The notes under the pieces were generated by a model. That model did not search any database. It saw only the letters and a program-made list of their open reading frames with translations, and had not been told where the DNA came from. From Burkholderia cepacia (GTDB taxonomy: Bacteria; Pseudomonadota; Gammaproteobacteria; Burkholderiales; Burkholderiaceae): DNA of 64,000 nucleotides. Positions 27,456 to 36,172 of this stretch are shown here, piece by piece; within the stretch, counting starts at the first letter, position 1; each line of letters begins with the position of its first letter. A program made the translations under genes and the position numbers. The stretch is from contig NZ_CP073639.1 of assembly GCF_029962485.1 (NCBI RefSeq), positions 828,867 through 892,866 on the forward strand, in the 5' to 3' direction.

Positions 27456-29303
27456 TCAGGCCCCTACCAGGTCGGCGGCGTGCGCGAACGTCGCGTCGTT
27501 GGCCGTCGCGCCCGTTGTCATCGGAAGCGACAGCCTTTGTGCGAGCTGCGACACGCAATCCGATACGCATTGCGGCGAGCACATGCCTGCCACGAAGCGG
27601 TCCGGCCGCAACAGCACGACCGATTCCGGCACGCGCGCGAACCAGTCGCGCAGGCGCGAGTCGACATCGCCCATGGCGATCACGTCTTCGGGCACGTCAT
27701 CGTGGAAGGCGAGCTGCGGGTCGGGCTTCGCGAGCACGAAGCATCCCCCAAGCGCGCTCCAGATGCGGCGCGCCTCGGGCGTCAGGCCGAAGGTCGGGTC
27801 CGTGCCCCACCCCACGATCGCGAAGCGATTGCCGATCGCATCGTCGAGCCGGACGATGCTGCCATCAGCGAGACGCACGCGCGGCTGGATGAACATGCGG
27901 CCTACGGGGGTGCCCGCCTGCGCATCACGTCCATGCACCATCCGCCCGATCAGCGATTCGCGCTTCTCGCTCATCAGGCCCACCAGCCGCCCGAACGCGC
28001 CGTGCCCCCGCTTCGCGATCAGGCGCGCGAGCAGGCCTTCGGACCGCTCGCGTCGCGCCAGCAGCACGACGCCTTCTTCATAGCGCGGCATCGGCTTGAA
28101 GCGCATTTCGACGAAGTAGCGCTTCATGGAAGGCAGCATGTCGAAACAGCGCACGAACGCGTCGCGCACTTTCGATCCGAAGAAGCTCGTCGGCGCGAAG
28201 ATATCGCCCGCGACTTCCGAGAGGTGGATCATCGAGCGGGCGTGGGCGCGCCGCTCCATCGTGTAGGTATCGAGCAGCGCGTCGTGCGCCGTGCCTTTCA
28301 CGACCATCGCGAGCTTCCAGCCGAGATTGCTCGCGTCGCGAATGCCGCTGTTGTAACCCTGCCCCTGCCACACCGGCATGATGTGCGCGGCGTCCCCCGC
28401 GAGCAGGATGCGCTTCACGCGGAATGTGCTCGCGAGCCGCGCGTTGTGCGTATAGACCCGCTGACGAATGTAGTCGACCTTGTCAGGATCGTCGACAACC
28501 CCGCGCACCAACGCCGCCATGTTCTCCGGCTTCGACAGCTCCGCCTCCGTCTCCCCGGGCATCACCATGAATTCGAAACGCCGGATGCCGTGCGGCAGCG
28601 CCGCCGACACGTAAGGACGCCGCGCGTCGCAATGCAGATAAACATGCGGAGAGCCGATCGGATCATTGCGCACGTCGATCACGATCCATTGATTCGGCTT
28701 CGTGCGGCCTTCGAACGGCACGTCGAGCGTGCGGCGCACCAGGCTGTTGCCACCGTCCGCGCCGACCATGTACGCGGCGCGGATCGTTGTCTTCACGCCG
28801 TGCGCGTCGGTCGCGGCGATGGTCACTCCACACGCGTCCTGCGCGAAACTGTCGACGCTGTGGCCAAGCAGCGTCGACACATTGTCGAAACGCTCGAGAC
28901 CGCGATACAGAATCTGATCGGCGAGCGGCTGGATGAAGGCATTGCGGCGCGGCCAGCCGAACTCGTCGGTGCGCGGCTCGATCGACGCGAAGCACTTCCC
29001 TTTCAGCGTGAAGCGCATCCAGTGATTCGGCGTGGTGTGTGGAAGCAGCGCGTCGACAAGGCCGACCGACTGGAATACCCGCAATGCTTCGTCGTCGAGG
29101 CCGATGGCGCGCGGATAGTCGATGATCTGCGCGAGCTTCTCGATCACGACGACGCGCACGCCCTGCAGGCCGAGAATGTTCGCGATCATCAGGCCGACCG
29201 GGCCTGCGCCGATGATGGCGACATCGGCGTCGATCGAACGGTGTGTCGTTTCGTGAGGATGAGCGCGGCCGTTGCCGGCCGCCGGTTCAAAGGCGGGGCG
29301 CAT
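27456..29303 (-). CDS. mhpA: 3-(3-hydroxyphenyl)propionate hydroxylase
   Basis: The 615-residue flavoprotein has the FAD loop GAGPVG about residue 32, [12 protein letters not shown] and the FAD motif [19 protein letters not shown]. MhpA uses NADH and O2 to form 3-(2,3-dihydroxyphenyl)propionate, the first step of the pathway. AGGAGACAAGC precedes the ATG. It is the first gene of the operon and divergent from mhpR, with a 17-bp palindrome between them. Confidence 0.94.
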   Translation of the reverse strand: MRPAFEPAAGNGRAHPHETTHRSIDADVAIIGAGPVGLMIANILGLQGVRVVVIEKLAQIIDYPRAIGLDDEALRVFQSVGLVDALLPHTTPNHWMRFTLKGKCFASIEPRTDEFGWPRRNAFIQPLADQILYRGLERFDNVSTLLGHSVDSFAQDACGVTIAATDAHGVKTTIRAAYMVGADGGNSLVRRTLDVPFEGRTKPNQWIVIDVRNDPIGSPHVYLHCDARRPYVSAALPHGIRRFEFMVMPGETEAELSKPENMAALVRGVVDDPDKVDYIRQRVYTHNARLASTFRVKRILLAGDAAHIMPVWQGQGYNSGIRDASNLGWKLAMVVKGTAHDALLDTYTMERRAHARSMIHLSEVAGDIFAPTSFFGSKVRDAFVRCFDMLPSMKRYFVEMRFKPMPRYEEGVVLLARRERSEGLLARLIAKRGHGAFGRLVGLMSEKRESLIGRMVHGRDAQAGTPVGRMFIQPRVRLADGSIVRLDDAIGNRFAIVGWGTDPTFGLTPEARRIWSALGGCFVLAKPDPQLAFHDDVPEDVIAMGDVDSRLRDWFARVPESVVLLRPDRFVAGMCSPQCVSDCVSQLAQRLSLPMTTGATANDATFAHAADLVGA

Positions 29304-29383
29304 GCTTGTCTCCTGACTGGGCTTGTCCGATGTGCTGAACCGGCGAAGCGCCTGGCTCCCGGTCGTTCAGCTTATGAATGCAG

Positions 29384-29413
29384 TTTATGGACGGCGGAAA
29401 ACGCTCTCAACAA
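29384..29413 (-). promoter_or_regulatory. Probable mhp operon promoter
   Basis: On the minus strand TTGTTG (-35, 29408-29413) and CATAAA (-10, 29384-29389) are 18 bp apart. The predicted start near 29377 puts the adjacent palindrome (centre 29433) at about -56, an activator position. Confidence 0.5.
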
Positions 29414-29424
29414 AATCTCCGGAA

Positions 29425-29441
29425 TGTGCATAGAATGCACA
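29425..29441. promoter_or_regulatory. Probable MhpR operator
   Basis: TGTGCAT-AGA-ATGCACA is a perfect 17-bp palindrome in the mhpA/mhpR divergent region. From memory, the E. coli MhpR site is a 17-bp imperfect palindrome that shares the GTGCA/TGCACA ends and is centred near -58. Confidence 0.7.
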
Positions 29442-29467
29442 TGCTTGATTTAAATGGGGTTTTCGAC

Positions 29468-30280
29468 GTGACAACCTACACGAACGTGCGCGGCCTGGCG
29501 CGCGGCCTTCAGGTGCTGCGGGCGCTGAATGCGATGGAAGACGGACGCGCAACGAGTCAACAGATCGCCGATCTGACCGGCCTGCATCGCACCACAGTGC
29601 GCCGTCTGCTCGAAACGTTGATGGAGGAAGGGTTCGTGCGCCGCAGCACATCGGACGACAGCTTCCGCCTGACGCTCGCCGTGCGTTCGTTGAGCGAGGG
29701 TTTCACCGATACCGAGCGCATCGCGACCGTGGCGCCGCCGATCATGGGGCAGCTACTGCAGCGCGTTGCGTGGCCATCCGATCTGACCACGCCCGATGGC
29801 GACGCGATGATCATCCGCGAGACGACGCATCGCTTCAGCCGGCTGTCGTTTCATCGCGCGATGGTCGGGCGACGTTTGCCGATCTTGCTGACGGCGGCGG
29901 GCCGCGCCTACTTCGCGATGTGCCCCGACGAGGAGCGCGAGGACATTCTGGAACTGTTGCGCTCCGGCGCGGGCGGCGAAGAGCAACAGGCGTTCGCGAG
30001 AAACGATGCGCTCGTGCGCAAGCTGATCCGGCGTGTGCGCGAGGATGGTTTCGGATCGAATCACGGCGACTGGACCGCACAGGCGAAAATCGGTGCGGTG
30101 GCGGTCGCGATCAGTGCAGACGAACGCGTGATCGCGAGTCTCAATATCGTCTTCCTGTCGCGCGCGGTCAGTCTCGCAGACGCCACGCGCCGCTTTGTGC
30201 CCGAGTTACAGAAAACGGCGATGGAAATTGCTGCAGCGTTGAAGCAGGAACCAGGGACTCAACCCCATCCATCGGCGTAA
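29468..30280 (+). CDS. mhpR: IclR family activator of the mhp operon
   Basis: The product is about 270 residues. Immediately after the start comes VRGLARGLQVL and the winged helix (IADLTGLHRTTVRRLLETL, in pieces), then the effector domain with ETTHRFSRLSFHRAMVGRRLP, a segment I recall as almost invariant in E. coli MhpR. MhpR activates mhp transcription with 3-hydroxyphenylpropionate as inducer. The GTG at 29468 is preferred because GGGG lies 8 nt before it; ATGs at 29435 and 29441 would place the start inside the operator palindrome. True N-terminus uncertain by about ten residues. Confidence 0.92.
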   Translation: MTTYTNVRGLARGLQVLRALNAMEDGRATSQQIADLTGLHRTTVRRLLETLMEEGFVRRSTSDDSFRLTLAVRSLSEGFTDTERIATVAPPIMGQLLQRVAWPSDLTTPDGDAMIIRETTHRFSRLSFHRAMVGRRLPILLTAAGRAYFAMCPDEEREDILELLRSGAGGEEQQAFARNDALVRKLIRRVREDGFGSNHGDWTAQAKIGAVAVAISADERVIASLNIVFLSRAVSLADATRRFVPELQKTAMEIAAALKQEPGTQPHPSA

Positions 30281-30301
30281 GCGAAGCCCCAGCAGCCACC
30301 C

Positions 30302-30898
30302 TCACTGCGGCCGCAACATCCGCTGAATGATCGTCCGCAGCATCGCGCGATGCGCGCGCGGCTTGAATCCGGGCTCAAACACGACACGCCCGACCGCCCC
30401 TTCCGCGAGCGCAAGCAGCCAGGTCGCGACGAGATCGGGTTTCAGGCTGCCGTCGATCTTCTGTTGCGCGACTCCGCGCTTGATCAGCGCAACCATCCGC
30501 CCCTTCACCTGCGCCTCGTTCGCCGCGAACAGCGCGGCAACATCGGGATTGCGCGTCGCCTCGGCCGCGGTCTCGATGCTGATGCGCGCATAGACGGGAT
30601 CGCTCGACAGTTCCATCAACGCCAGCGCGATCTCCTCGATCGCGGCCAGTGCGTCGGCGGCGTCCGCATGCCGCGCGAACAATTCGGCCATCTCGCGCTG
30701 GTCGTCCTGCGCGATCGCCTCGATGATCGCCGCCTTCGTCGGGAAATAATGAAACAGGTTGCCGGGGCTCATCCCCGCCGCCTTGCAGATCGCGGCCGTG
30801 GACGTCGCATGGAAGCCGTCGCGTGCAAAACAGTCGATCGCGGCATCCAGGATCTGGCGCCGCTTCGCTTCCACTCTTTCAGGATCGATCTTTCTCAA
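30302..30898 (-). CDS. TetR/AcrR family regulator
   Basis: This 198-residue protein has a TetR helix-turn-helix (TSTAAICKAAGMSPGNLFHYFPTK in pieces, about residues 31-53) and a C-terminal ligand domain. The start codon is TTG (30898), supported by GGAG 6 nt before it. It is divergent from an alpha/beta hydrolase gene with a dyad near 30938-30949 in between, so it probably represses that gene and itself. Ligand unknown. Confidence 0.88.
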   Translation of the reverse strand: MRKIDPERVEAKRRQILDAAIDCFARDGFHATSTAAICKAAGMSPGNLFHYFPTKAAIIEAIAQDDQREMAELFARHADAADALAAIEEIALALMELSSDPVYARISIETAAEATRNPDVAALFAANEAQVKGRMVALIKRGVAQQKIDGSLKPDLVATWLLALAEGAVGRVVFEPGFKPRAHRAMLRTIIQRMLRPQ

Positions 30899-30937
30899 CA
30901 GGAACTCCGGGCTCGACGATGGCTCAAATATTTATTA

Positions 30938-30949
30938 GACTGATTAGTC
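30938..30949. promoter_or_regulatory. Candidate TetR operator (GACT-N4-AGTC)
   Basis: GACT-GATT-AGTC lies in the A/T-rich stretch of the 148-bp divergent region between the tetR and hydrolase genes. It is short, so this is tentative. Confidence 0.35.
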
Positions 30950-31046
30950 GATCTATTATCATTGCGATGCGCCACAGGCGTCAAGGCACCGCGCCTGTCG
31001 CGGGCCGCCCGCTGCATTCGCTTCACACGACCACCACGAGGAATCC

Positions 31047-32066
31047 TTGAAACGCATCGTCATTGCCGGCATCGCACTCGTCCTGTTCGTGCTCGTCGCG
31101 GCCGGTGCGCTCGTGCTGCGTGGCCTGTCCGACTTCGAGCTGAAGGGCGCGAGCGTGTCCACGCTCGCATTCCACGCGGGCGGCGCCGACCTCGTCGGCA
31201 CGCTCGCGCTGCCGGCGCATGCGACCGACGCGCCGATCGTGCTGCTCGTGCACGGCGACGGCCCGCGCACGCGCTTCTCCGACGATGCCATGCTGCCGCT
31301 CGTCAACAGCCTGCTCGACGCCGGCATCGGCGTATTCGCGTGGGACAAGCAGGGTACTGGCCGCAGCGGCGGCGACTGGCTCGCGCAATCGATGCAGGAT
31401 CGCGCCAACGAAACGATCGCCGCGATGGCGCGCGTGCGCGCCGTCGCCGGCCCCACGCACAAGGTCGGCCTGCTGGGCTTTTCCCAGGGCGGCTGGGTCA
31501 TCCCGCGCGTGGCCAATGCGGTCCGGCCCGCGTTCTCGGTGATCGTCGGCGGTGCGGTCAGCTGGCGCCGACAAGGCACCTATCTGACGCGGCAGCAGCT
31601 CGAGGCAACCGGCCTGCAGCCGGATCGAATCGATGCGACACTGGCCGCCGAGCGACGCAGCAACGATGCCATCTTCGGTCGGGCAGGCGCGCCGGCCGAT
31701 CCGCGCCTGCGCCCCGACATCGAGCCGCGCCGTTTCGGCTTCATCGCGCGCAACTACCTGGAGGATTCGTCGCAGGCGCTCGCGACGATGCAGGGGCCCG
31801 TGCTGGCCGTATGGGGCGCGCTGGATCGCAACGTCGATCCGGTCGACGAAGCGGGCGCCTATGCGCGTGCGTTCGCAAACCGGCCCGACCGTCGCATCGT
31901 GGTCGTGCCCGGTGCAACGCATGCTTTGCTGCGTGCCGGCTGGTTCGACTATCAGCTCGAGTCCGACTGGCCGGCGTGGAAGACCTGGCTGTACATGGCG
32001 CTCGGGCGCCGCGCGTATGCGCCAGGCACGCTCGCCCCGATCGAGGCATGGATCCGGTCGCAGTGA
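31047..32066 (+). CDS. Membrane-anchored alpha/beta hydrolase
   Basis: The 339-residue protein starts with a single hydrophobic segment (residues 4-25) that is probably an uncleaved anchor or signal, then an alpha/beta hydrolase domain with HGDGP, the nucleophile elbow GFSQGG, an acid in WGALDRN and the His in GATHALL. The start codon is TTG after GAGGA. The substrate is unknown. It is divergent from a TetR gene that likely regulates it, and an ABC exporter gene follows 104 bp later on the same strand, so the pair may serve detoxification (inference). Confidence 0.82.
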   Translation: MKRIVIAGIALVLFVLVAAGALVLRGLSDFELKGASVSTLAFHAGGADLVGTLALPAHATDAPIVLLVHGDGPRTRFSDDAMLPLVNSLLDAGIGVFAWDKQGTGRSGGDWLAQSMQDRANETIAAMARVRAVAGPTHKVGLLGFSQGGWVIPRVANAVRPAFSVIVGGAVSWRRQGTYLTRQQLEATGLQPDRIDATLAAERRSNDAIFGRAGAPADPRLRPDIEPRRFGFIARNYLEDSSQALATMQGPVLAVWGALDRNVDPVDEAGAYARAFANRPDRRIVVVPGATHALLRAGWFDYQLESDWPAWKTWLYMALGRRAYAPGTLAPIEAWIRSQ

Positions 32067-32170
32067 ACGCGTGTGCAACACGGCGCCGCCACGGATGGCG
32101 CCGCAGATGAAACAGGCATCAGGCAATACCGGTCGCGCCGCCCGCGTGGCCGCACCAAGGAGAAGTCTCA

Positions 32171-34015
32171 ATGTATTCGTGGTTCGAACGTCGCCTGCCG
32201 ACTTTCCCGCTCGAAGATCCCGTCACGCCGCCGAAGGGATTCTTCTCGTTCGTCTGGGCGTGTACGAAAGGCGCGCGCAGCTGGATCCTGCTGATCGCGC
32301 TGACGTCGGCCGCGCTGGCCGCCTATGAAGCGGCGCTGTTCGCGATGATGGGGCACGTGGTCGACTGGCTGTCGACGTCGACGCCGGCGGATTTCGGCGG
32401 CCGCCACTTCGGCACGCTCGTCGGTTTCGCGGCGATCCTCGCCGGCAGCGCGCTGCTGATCGCGCTGCACACGATGGTCAAGCACCAGGTGCTCGCGATC
32501 AACTTCCCGATGCGGCTGCGCTGGCTGTTTCACCGGCTGATGCTCGACCAGAGCCTGTCGTTCTACGCGAACGAGTTCGCGGGCCGCGTGACGACCAAGA
32601 TCATGCAGACCGCGCTCGCGGTGCGCGACGCGCTGTTCATGTCGGTCGACGTCGTGATCGGCGTCACCGCGTACCTGATCGGTATCCTCGTGCTGGCGGC
32701 CAGCTTCGACTGGCGGCTGATGATTCCGCTCTTGCTGTGGGCGCTCGGCTACGGCGCCGCGTGCGCGTATTTCGTGCCGCGCCTGGGCGCCGTCGGCAGC
32801 CGGCAGGCCGACGCACGCGCGCTGATGACGGGCCGCATCACCGACGCGTACTCGAACATCACGACCGTGAAGCTGTTCTCGCACACGCGGCGGGAAGCCG
32901 ACCATGCCCGGCGCGCGATGGAAGCGTTCAAGGCGACCGGCGACGCGCAGATGCGGCTCGTCAGCGCGTTCGAGATCGTCAACCACCTGCTGTCGACGCT
33001 GCTGCTGGTCGGCTCGGCCGGCCTCGCGCTCTATCTGTGGATGCGCGGCGAAGCGAGCGCGGGCGTCGTCGCGGCCGTGATCGCGATGGCGTTGCGCCTG
33101 TCGAGCTATTCGCACTGGATCATGTGGGAAATGACCGAGCTGTTCGAGAACGTCGGCACGATCCAGGACGGCATCAACACGCTGACGAAGGTGCGCAGCG
33201 TGGTCGACGCGCCCGATGCGAAGCCGCTCGCGGTGCAGCGCGGCGGGATCGTGTTCGACAACGTGCAGTTCGCGCACGAGGACAACGACCGCACGGTGTT
33301 CGACGGGCTGAACCTGACGATCCGGCCGGGCGAGCGGATCGGCCTGATCGGCCGCTCGGGCGCCGGCAAGTCGACGCTCGTGAACCTGCTGCTGCGCTTC
33401 TACGACGTCGGTGGCGGCGCGATCCGGATCGACGGGCAGGACATCGCGCACGTGACGCAGGACAGCCTGCGCAGCGCGATCGGGATGGTCACGCAGGATA
33501 CGTCGCTGCTGCACCGCACGATGCGCGAGAACCTGCTGTACGGGCGGCCCGATGCGACCGAGCGCGAGATGCAGGAGGCGGCCGTGCGGGCCGAAGCGAC
33601 CGAGTTCATCGACCGGCTGCGCGACCGCCACGGGCGCAGCGGCTACGACGTCGAGGTCGGCGAGCGCGGCGTGAAGCTGTCCGGCGGCCAGCGGCAGCGC
33701 GTCGCGATCGCGCGCGTGATGCTCAAGGACGCGCCGATCCTCGTGCTCGACGAAGCGACCAGCGCGCTCGATTCCGAGGTCGAAGTCGCGATCCAGCGCA
33801 GCCTCGACACGCTGATGAGCGGCAAGACGGTGATCGCGATCGCGCACCGGTTGTCGACGATCGCGGCAATGGACCGGCTGATCGTGCTCGACGAAGGGCG
33901 CATCGTCGAGGAAGGCACGCACCAGCAGTTGCTGAACGCGGGCGGCATCTATGCCGCGCTGTGGGCGCACCAGAGCGGCGGATTCCTCGGCGAAACGGAA
34001 GAAGCGGTTCAGTAA
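32171..34015 (+). CDS. ABC transporter, fused permease and ATP-binding exporter
   Basis: The 614-residue half-transporter has an N-terminal six-helix domain (about residues 35-330) and a C-terminal ATPase. The ATPase shows Walker A GRSGAGKST near residue 394, signature LSGGQRQRVAIARV near 503, Walker B ILVLDEATSALD and the switch His in AIAHRLST. This is the exporter type that works as a dimer (multidrug or lipid export). AAGGAG precedes the ATG. The substrate cannot be inferred. A small DUF4262 gene follows 74 bp on. Confidence 0.92.
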   Translation: MYSWFERRLPTFPLEDPVTPPKGFFSFVWACTKGARSWILLIALTSAALAAYEAALFAMMGHVVDWLSTSTPADFGGRHFGTLVGFAAILAGSALLIALHTMVKHQVLAINFPMRLRWLFHRLMLDQSLSFYANEFAGRVTTKIMQTALAVRDALFMSVDVVIGVTAYLIGILVLAASFDWRLMIPLLLWALGYGAACAYFVPRLGAVGSRQADARALMTGRITDAYSNITTVKLFSHTRREADHARRAMEAFKATGDAQMRLVSAFEIVNHLLSTLLLVGSAGLALYLWMRGEASAGVVAAVIAMALRLSSYSHWIMWEMTELFENVGTIQDGINTLTKVRSVVDAPDAKPLAVQRGGIVFDNVQFAHEDNDRTVFDGLNLTIRPGERIGLIGRSGAGKSTLVNLLLRFYDVGGGAIRIDGQDIAHVTQDSLRSAIGMVTQDTSLLHRTMRENLLYGRPDATEREMQEAAVRAEATEFIDRLRDRHGRSGYDVEVGERGVKLSGGQRQRVAIARVMLKDAPILVLDEATSALDSEVEVAIQRSLDTLMSGKTVIAIAHRLSTIAAMDRLIVLDEGRIVEEGTHQQLLNAGGIYAALWAHQSGGFLGETEEAVQ

Positions 34016-34089
34016 GCACGGCGGCCATGGCAACATGGCGGCACATCGGTTGTCGGCGGATTTGACCGACGCCCAACCAAGGAGCCCGC

Positions 34090-34602
34090 ATGACCACGCG
34101 ACCGGATATCGCCACTGCGCTGAACGCGCCCGATTCGGCGCTCGAGGAAGACGAGCAACGCTTCGTGCATCAGATTCGCCAGCACGGATGGTTCCGCACG
34201 GAAGTGTTTGCAGAAGGTGGCGAACCGGGCTTCTCGTTCACGACCGGGTTGTGGGTCAATCACGGCTTCCCGGAAATCATCGTGTTCTCGTTGCCGGCGC
34301 GCATCGTCCACGACGTACTGTGGGACGTCTACCGCATGGTCGCGGCCGGCACGCCACCACCGGTCGGCGAAGTCACGGATTCCGTCTACAGCAATGCGAA
34401 CGCGCTGCTGATGCCGATCGCGAAAGCACACTACGAAGCTCATCTCGGCTGGAACCGCTGGTTCTACGGCAACGACGACTTCCCGTGCGTCCAGCTGCTG
34501 TGGCCCGATCGCGACGGGGTTTTCCCGTGGCAGCCGGAAGCGGACGATGCGCTGAACGCCGCGCAACCGCGACTGTTCGTGCCGGGCGACGATCGCCACT
34601 AA
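34090..34602 (+). CDS. DUF4262 domain-containing protein
   Basis: The 170-residue protein has the DUF4262 pattern: an early FSFTTGLWVNHGFPEIIVFSLP region (in pieces), then a conserved aromatic-rich core and LLWPDRDGVFPW near the C-terminus. It is cytosolic with no known enzymatic motif. AAGGAG precedes the ATG. Its function is unknown, and it may be transcribed with the ABC exporter. Confidence 0.82.
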   Translation: MTTRPDIATALNAPDSALEEDEQRFVHQIRQHGWFRTEVFAEGGEPGFSFTTGLWVNHGFPEIIVFSLPARIVHDVLWDVYRMVAAGTPPPVGEVTDSVYSNANALLMPIAKAHYEAHLGWNRWFYGNDDFPCVQLLWPDRDGVFPWQPEADDALNAAQPRLFVPGDDRH

Positions 34603-34617
34603 CCCGTGCGCCGTTTC

Positions 34618-34647
34618 GCGCGGCACGTTCTTGCAAGCGTGCCGCGC
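34618..34647. terminator. Bidirectional hairpin between DUF4262 and puuC-like genes
   Basis: GCGCGGCACG and CGTGCCGCGC form a 10-bp stem with a 10-nt loop between convergent genes. It closes the long amine operon on the minus strand; no strong T-run is seen. Confidence 0.55.
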
Positions 34648-34656
34648 ATCCCGACG

Positions 34657-36147
34657 TTACAGCCGCACGATCGTCGATTTCAGCTCGGTGTATTTGTCGA
34701 GCGCATGCAGCGACTTGTCGCGGCCATTGCCCGACTGCCGGTAGCCGCCGAACGGAAAGTTCATGTCGTCGCTGCCGTCGCCGTAGCAATTGACCCATAC
34801 GGTGCCCGCGCGCAAGCGCCGCGCGACGGCATGCGCGGTCGACAGATCGGCCGACCAGACGGCCGCCGCGAGCCCGTACTCGGTATCGTTGGCAATACGT
34901 ACGGCTTCGTCGACATCGTCGAACGCGATTACCGACAGCACGGGCCCGAAGATCTCCTCCCGCGCAATCGTCGCATCGGGCTTCACCTCGAACACCGTCG
35001 GCTCGACATAGAACCCGCCCGTCTCCTCGCGCACGCGCGAGCCGCCCGTCACGAGGCGGCCTTCGTCGCGCCCGAGACCGATGTAGCCCATCACGCGATC
35101 GAGCTGCATGCGATCGACGATCGCGCCCATCGTCACCGCGGGATCGAGCGGATGCCCGGGCGCGAAGCGCCGCGACGCATCGACCAGCTTCGCGACGAAT
35201 GCGTCCTTGATGTCGCGGTGCACGAGCAGGCGCGAGCCGGCCGTGCACACTTCGCCCATGTTGAAGAAGATCGCATCGGCGGCTGCCTGCGCGGCCCGGT
35301 CGAGATCGGGGCAATCGGGCAGCACGATATTCGGCGACTTGCCGCCAAGTTCGAGCCACACGCGTTTCAGGTTCGATTGCGCGGCGCACGCCATGATCTG
35401 CTGCCCGGTGCGCGTCGACCCCGTGAACGCGATGCAGTCGACGTCGCGATGCAGCGCCAGTGCCCTGCCCGGCTCCGCGCCGCCCGGCACGACGTTGAAC
35501 ACGCCGGCCGGAATGCCGGCGTCGCACGCGAGCTGCGCGACGCGGATCGCGGTCAGCGGCGATTTCTCCGACGGCTTGAGCACCACGCTGTTGCCGGCCG
35601 CGAGCGCCGGCGCGAACTTCCATGCGGCCATCAGCAATGGGAAATTCCACGGTACGACGGCCGCGACGACGCCGATCGGCTCGCGTGTCACCAGGCCAAC
35701 GAGATGATGGTCGGCCGGCGCGACCTCGCCGCCGATCTTGTCGACCGCTTCCGCGTACCAGTCGACGCAATGCGCGGCGGCCGGGATGTCGATCGCCGTG
35801 GTGTCGGCGATCGGTTTGCCGGTGTCGAGCGTCTCGAGCAACGCGAGCTCGTCCGCGTGCTCGCGCATCAGTGCGGCCCACCGCTGCAGCACGGCCTTGC
35901 GGGCCCGCGGATTCATGCCGGCCCACGCCTGCGCATCGAACGCGCGGCGCGCGGCGGCGACTGCGTGGTCGACGTCATCGGTGCCGCAATCGGCCACGTG
36001 CGTGAGCACGCACCCGTCGATCGGGCTCACACAGGCAAAGGTCGCGCCGGCATGCGCGTCGCGCGCCTCGCCATCGATGAATGCGCGCCCTTCGACCCGC
36101 AGCATGGCCGCGCGGGCCTGCCAGTCTTCGAATGTCGTTTGATTCAT
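34657..36147 (-). CDS. puuC: Aldehyde dehydrogenase, PuuC type (gamma-glutamyl-gamma-aminobutyraldehyde dehydrogenase-like)
   Basis: The 496-residue NAD(P)+-dependent dehydrogenase has VVPWNFPLL, FTGSTRTGQQ, the general base Glu266 in LELGGKSPN and the catalytic Cys301 in NMGEVCTAGS. Overall it tracks E. coli PuuC closely (ETLDTGKPI, SGNGRDKSLHAL, KYTELK near the C-terminus). It should oxidise an aminoaldehyde such as the product of the PuuB-like oxidase encoded upstream. It is the last gene of the operon, 25 bp after the amidase gene. The symbol is by similarity; the exact substrate is not established. Confidence 0.88.
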   Translation of the reverse strand: MNQTTFEDWQARAAMLRVEGRAFIDGEARDAHAGATFACVSPIDGCVLTHVADCGTDDVDHAVAAARRAFDAQAWAGMNPRARKAVLQRWAALMREHADELALLETLDTGKPIADTTAIDIPAAAHCVDWYAEAVDKIGGEVAPADHHLVGLVTREPIGVVAAVVPWNFPLLMAAWKFAPALAAGNSVVLKPSEKSPLTAIRVAQLACDAGIPAGVFNVVPGGAEPGRALALHRDVDCIAFTGSTRTGQQIMACAAQSNLKRVWLELGGKSPNIVLPDCPDLDRAAQAAADAIFFNMGEVCTAGSRLLVHRDIKDAFVAKLVDASRRFAPGHPLDPAVTMGAIVDRMQLDRVMGYIGLGRDEGRLVTGGSRVREETGGFYVEPTVFEVKPDATIAREEIFGPVLSVIAFDDVDEAVRIANDTEYGLAAAVWSADLSTAHAVARRLRAGTVWVNCYGDGSDDMNFPFGGYRQSGNGRDKSLHALDKYTELKSTIVRL

Positions 36148-36172
36148 GGGTTTCCTCGTGACATGTCGCGCA

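Noticed and set aside
27423..29453. 676-codon open frame on the + strand opposite mhpA
   Set aside because: It is a shadow of mhpA; the opposite strand carries clear FAD motifs and codon usage.
32168..34036. 622-codon open frame on the - strand opposite the ABC exporter gene
   Set aside because: The + strand has all ABC motifs; the minus frame is Arg/His/Asp-rich shadow sequence.
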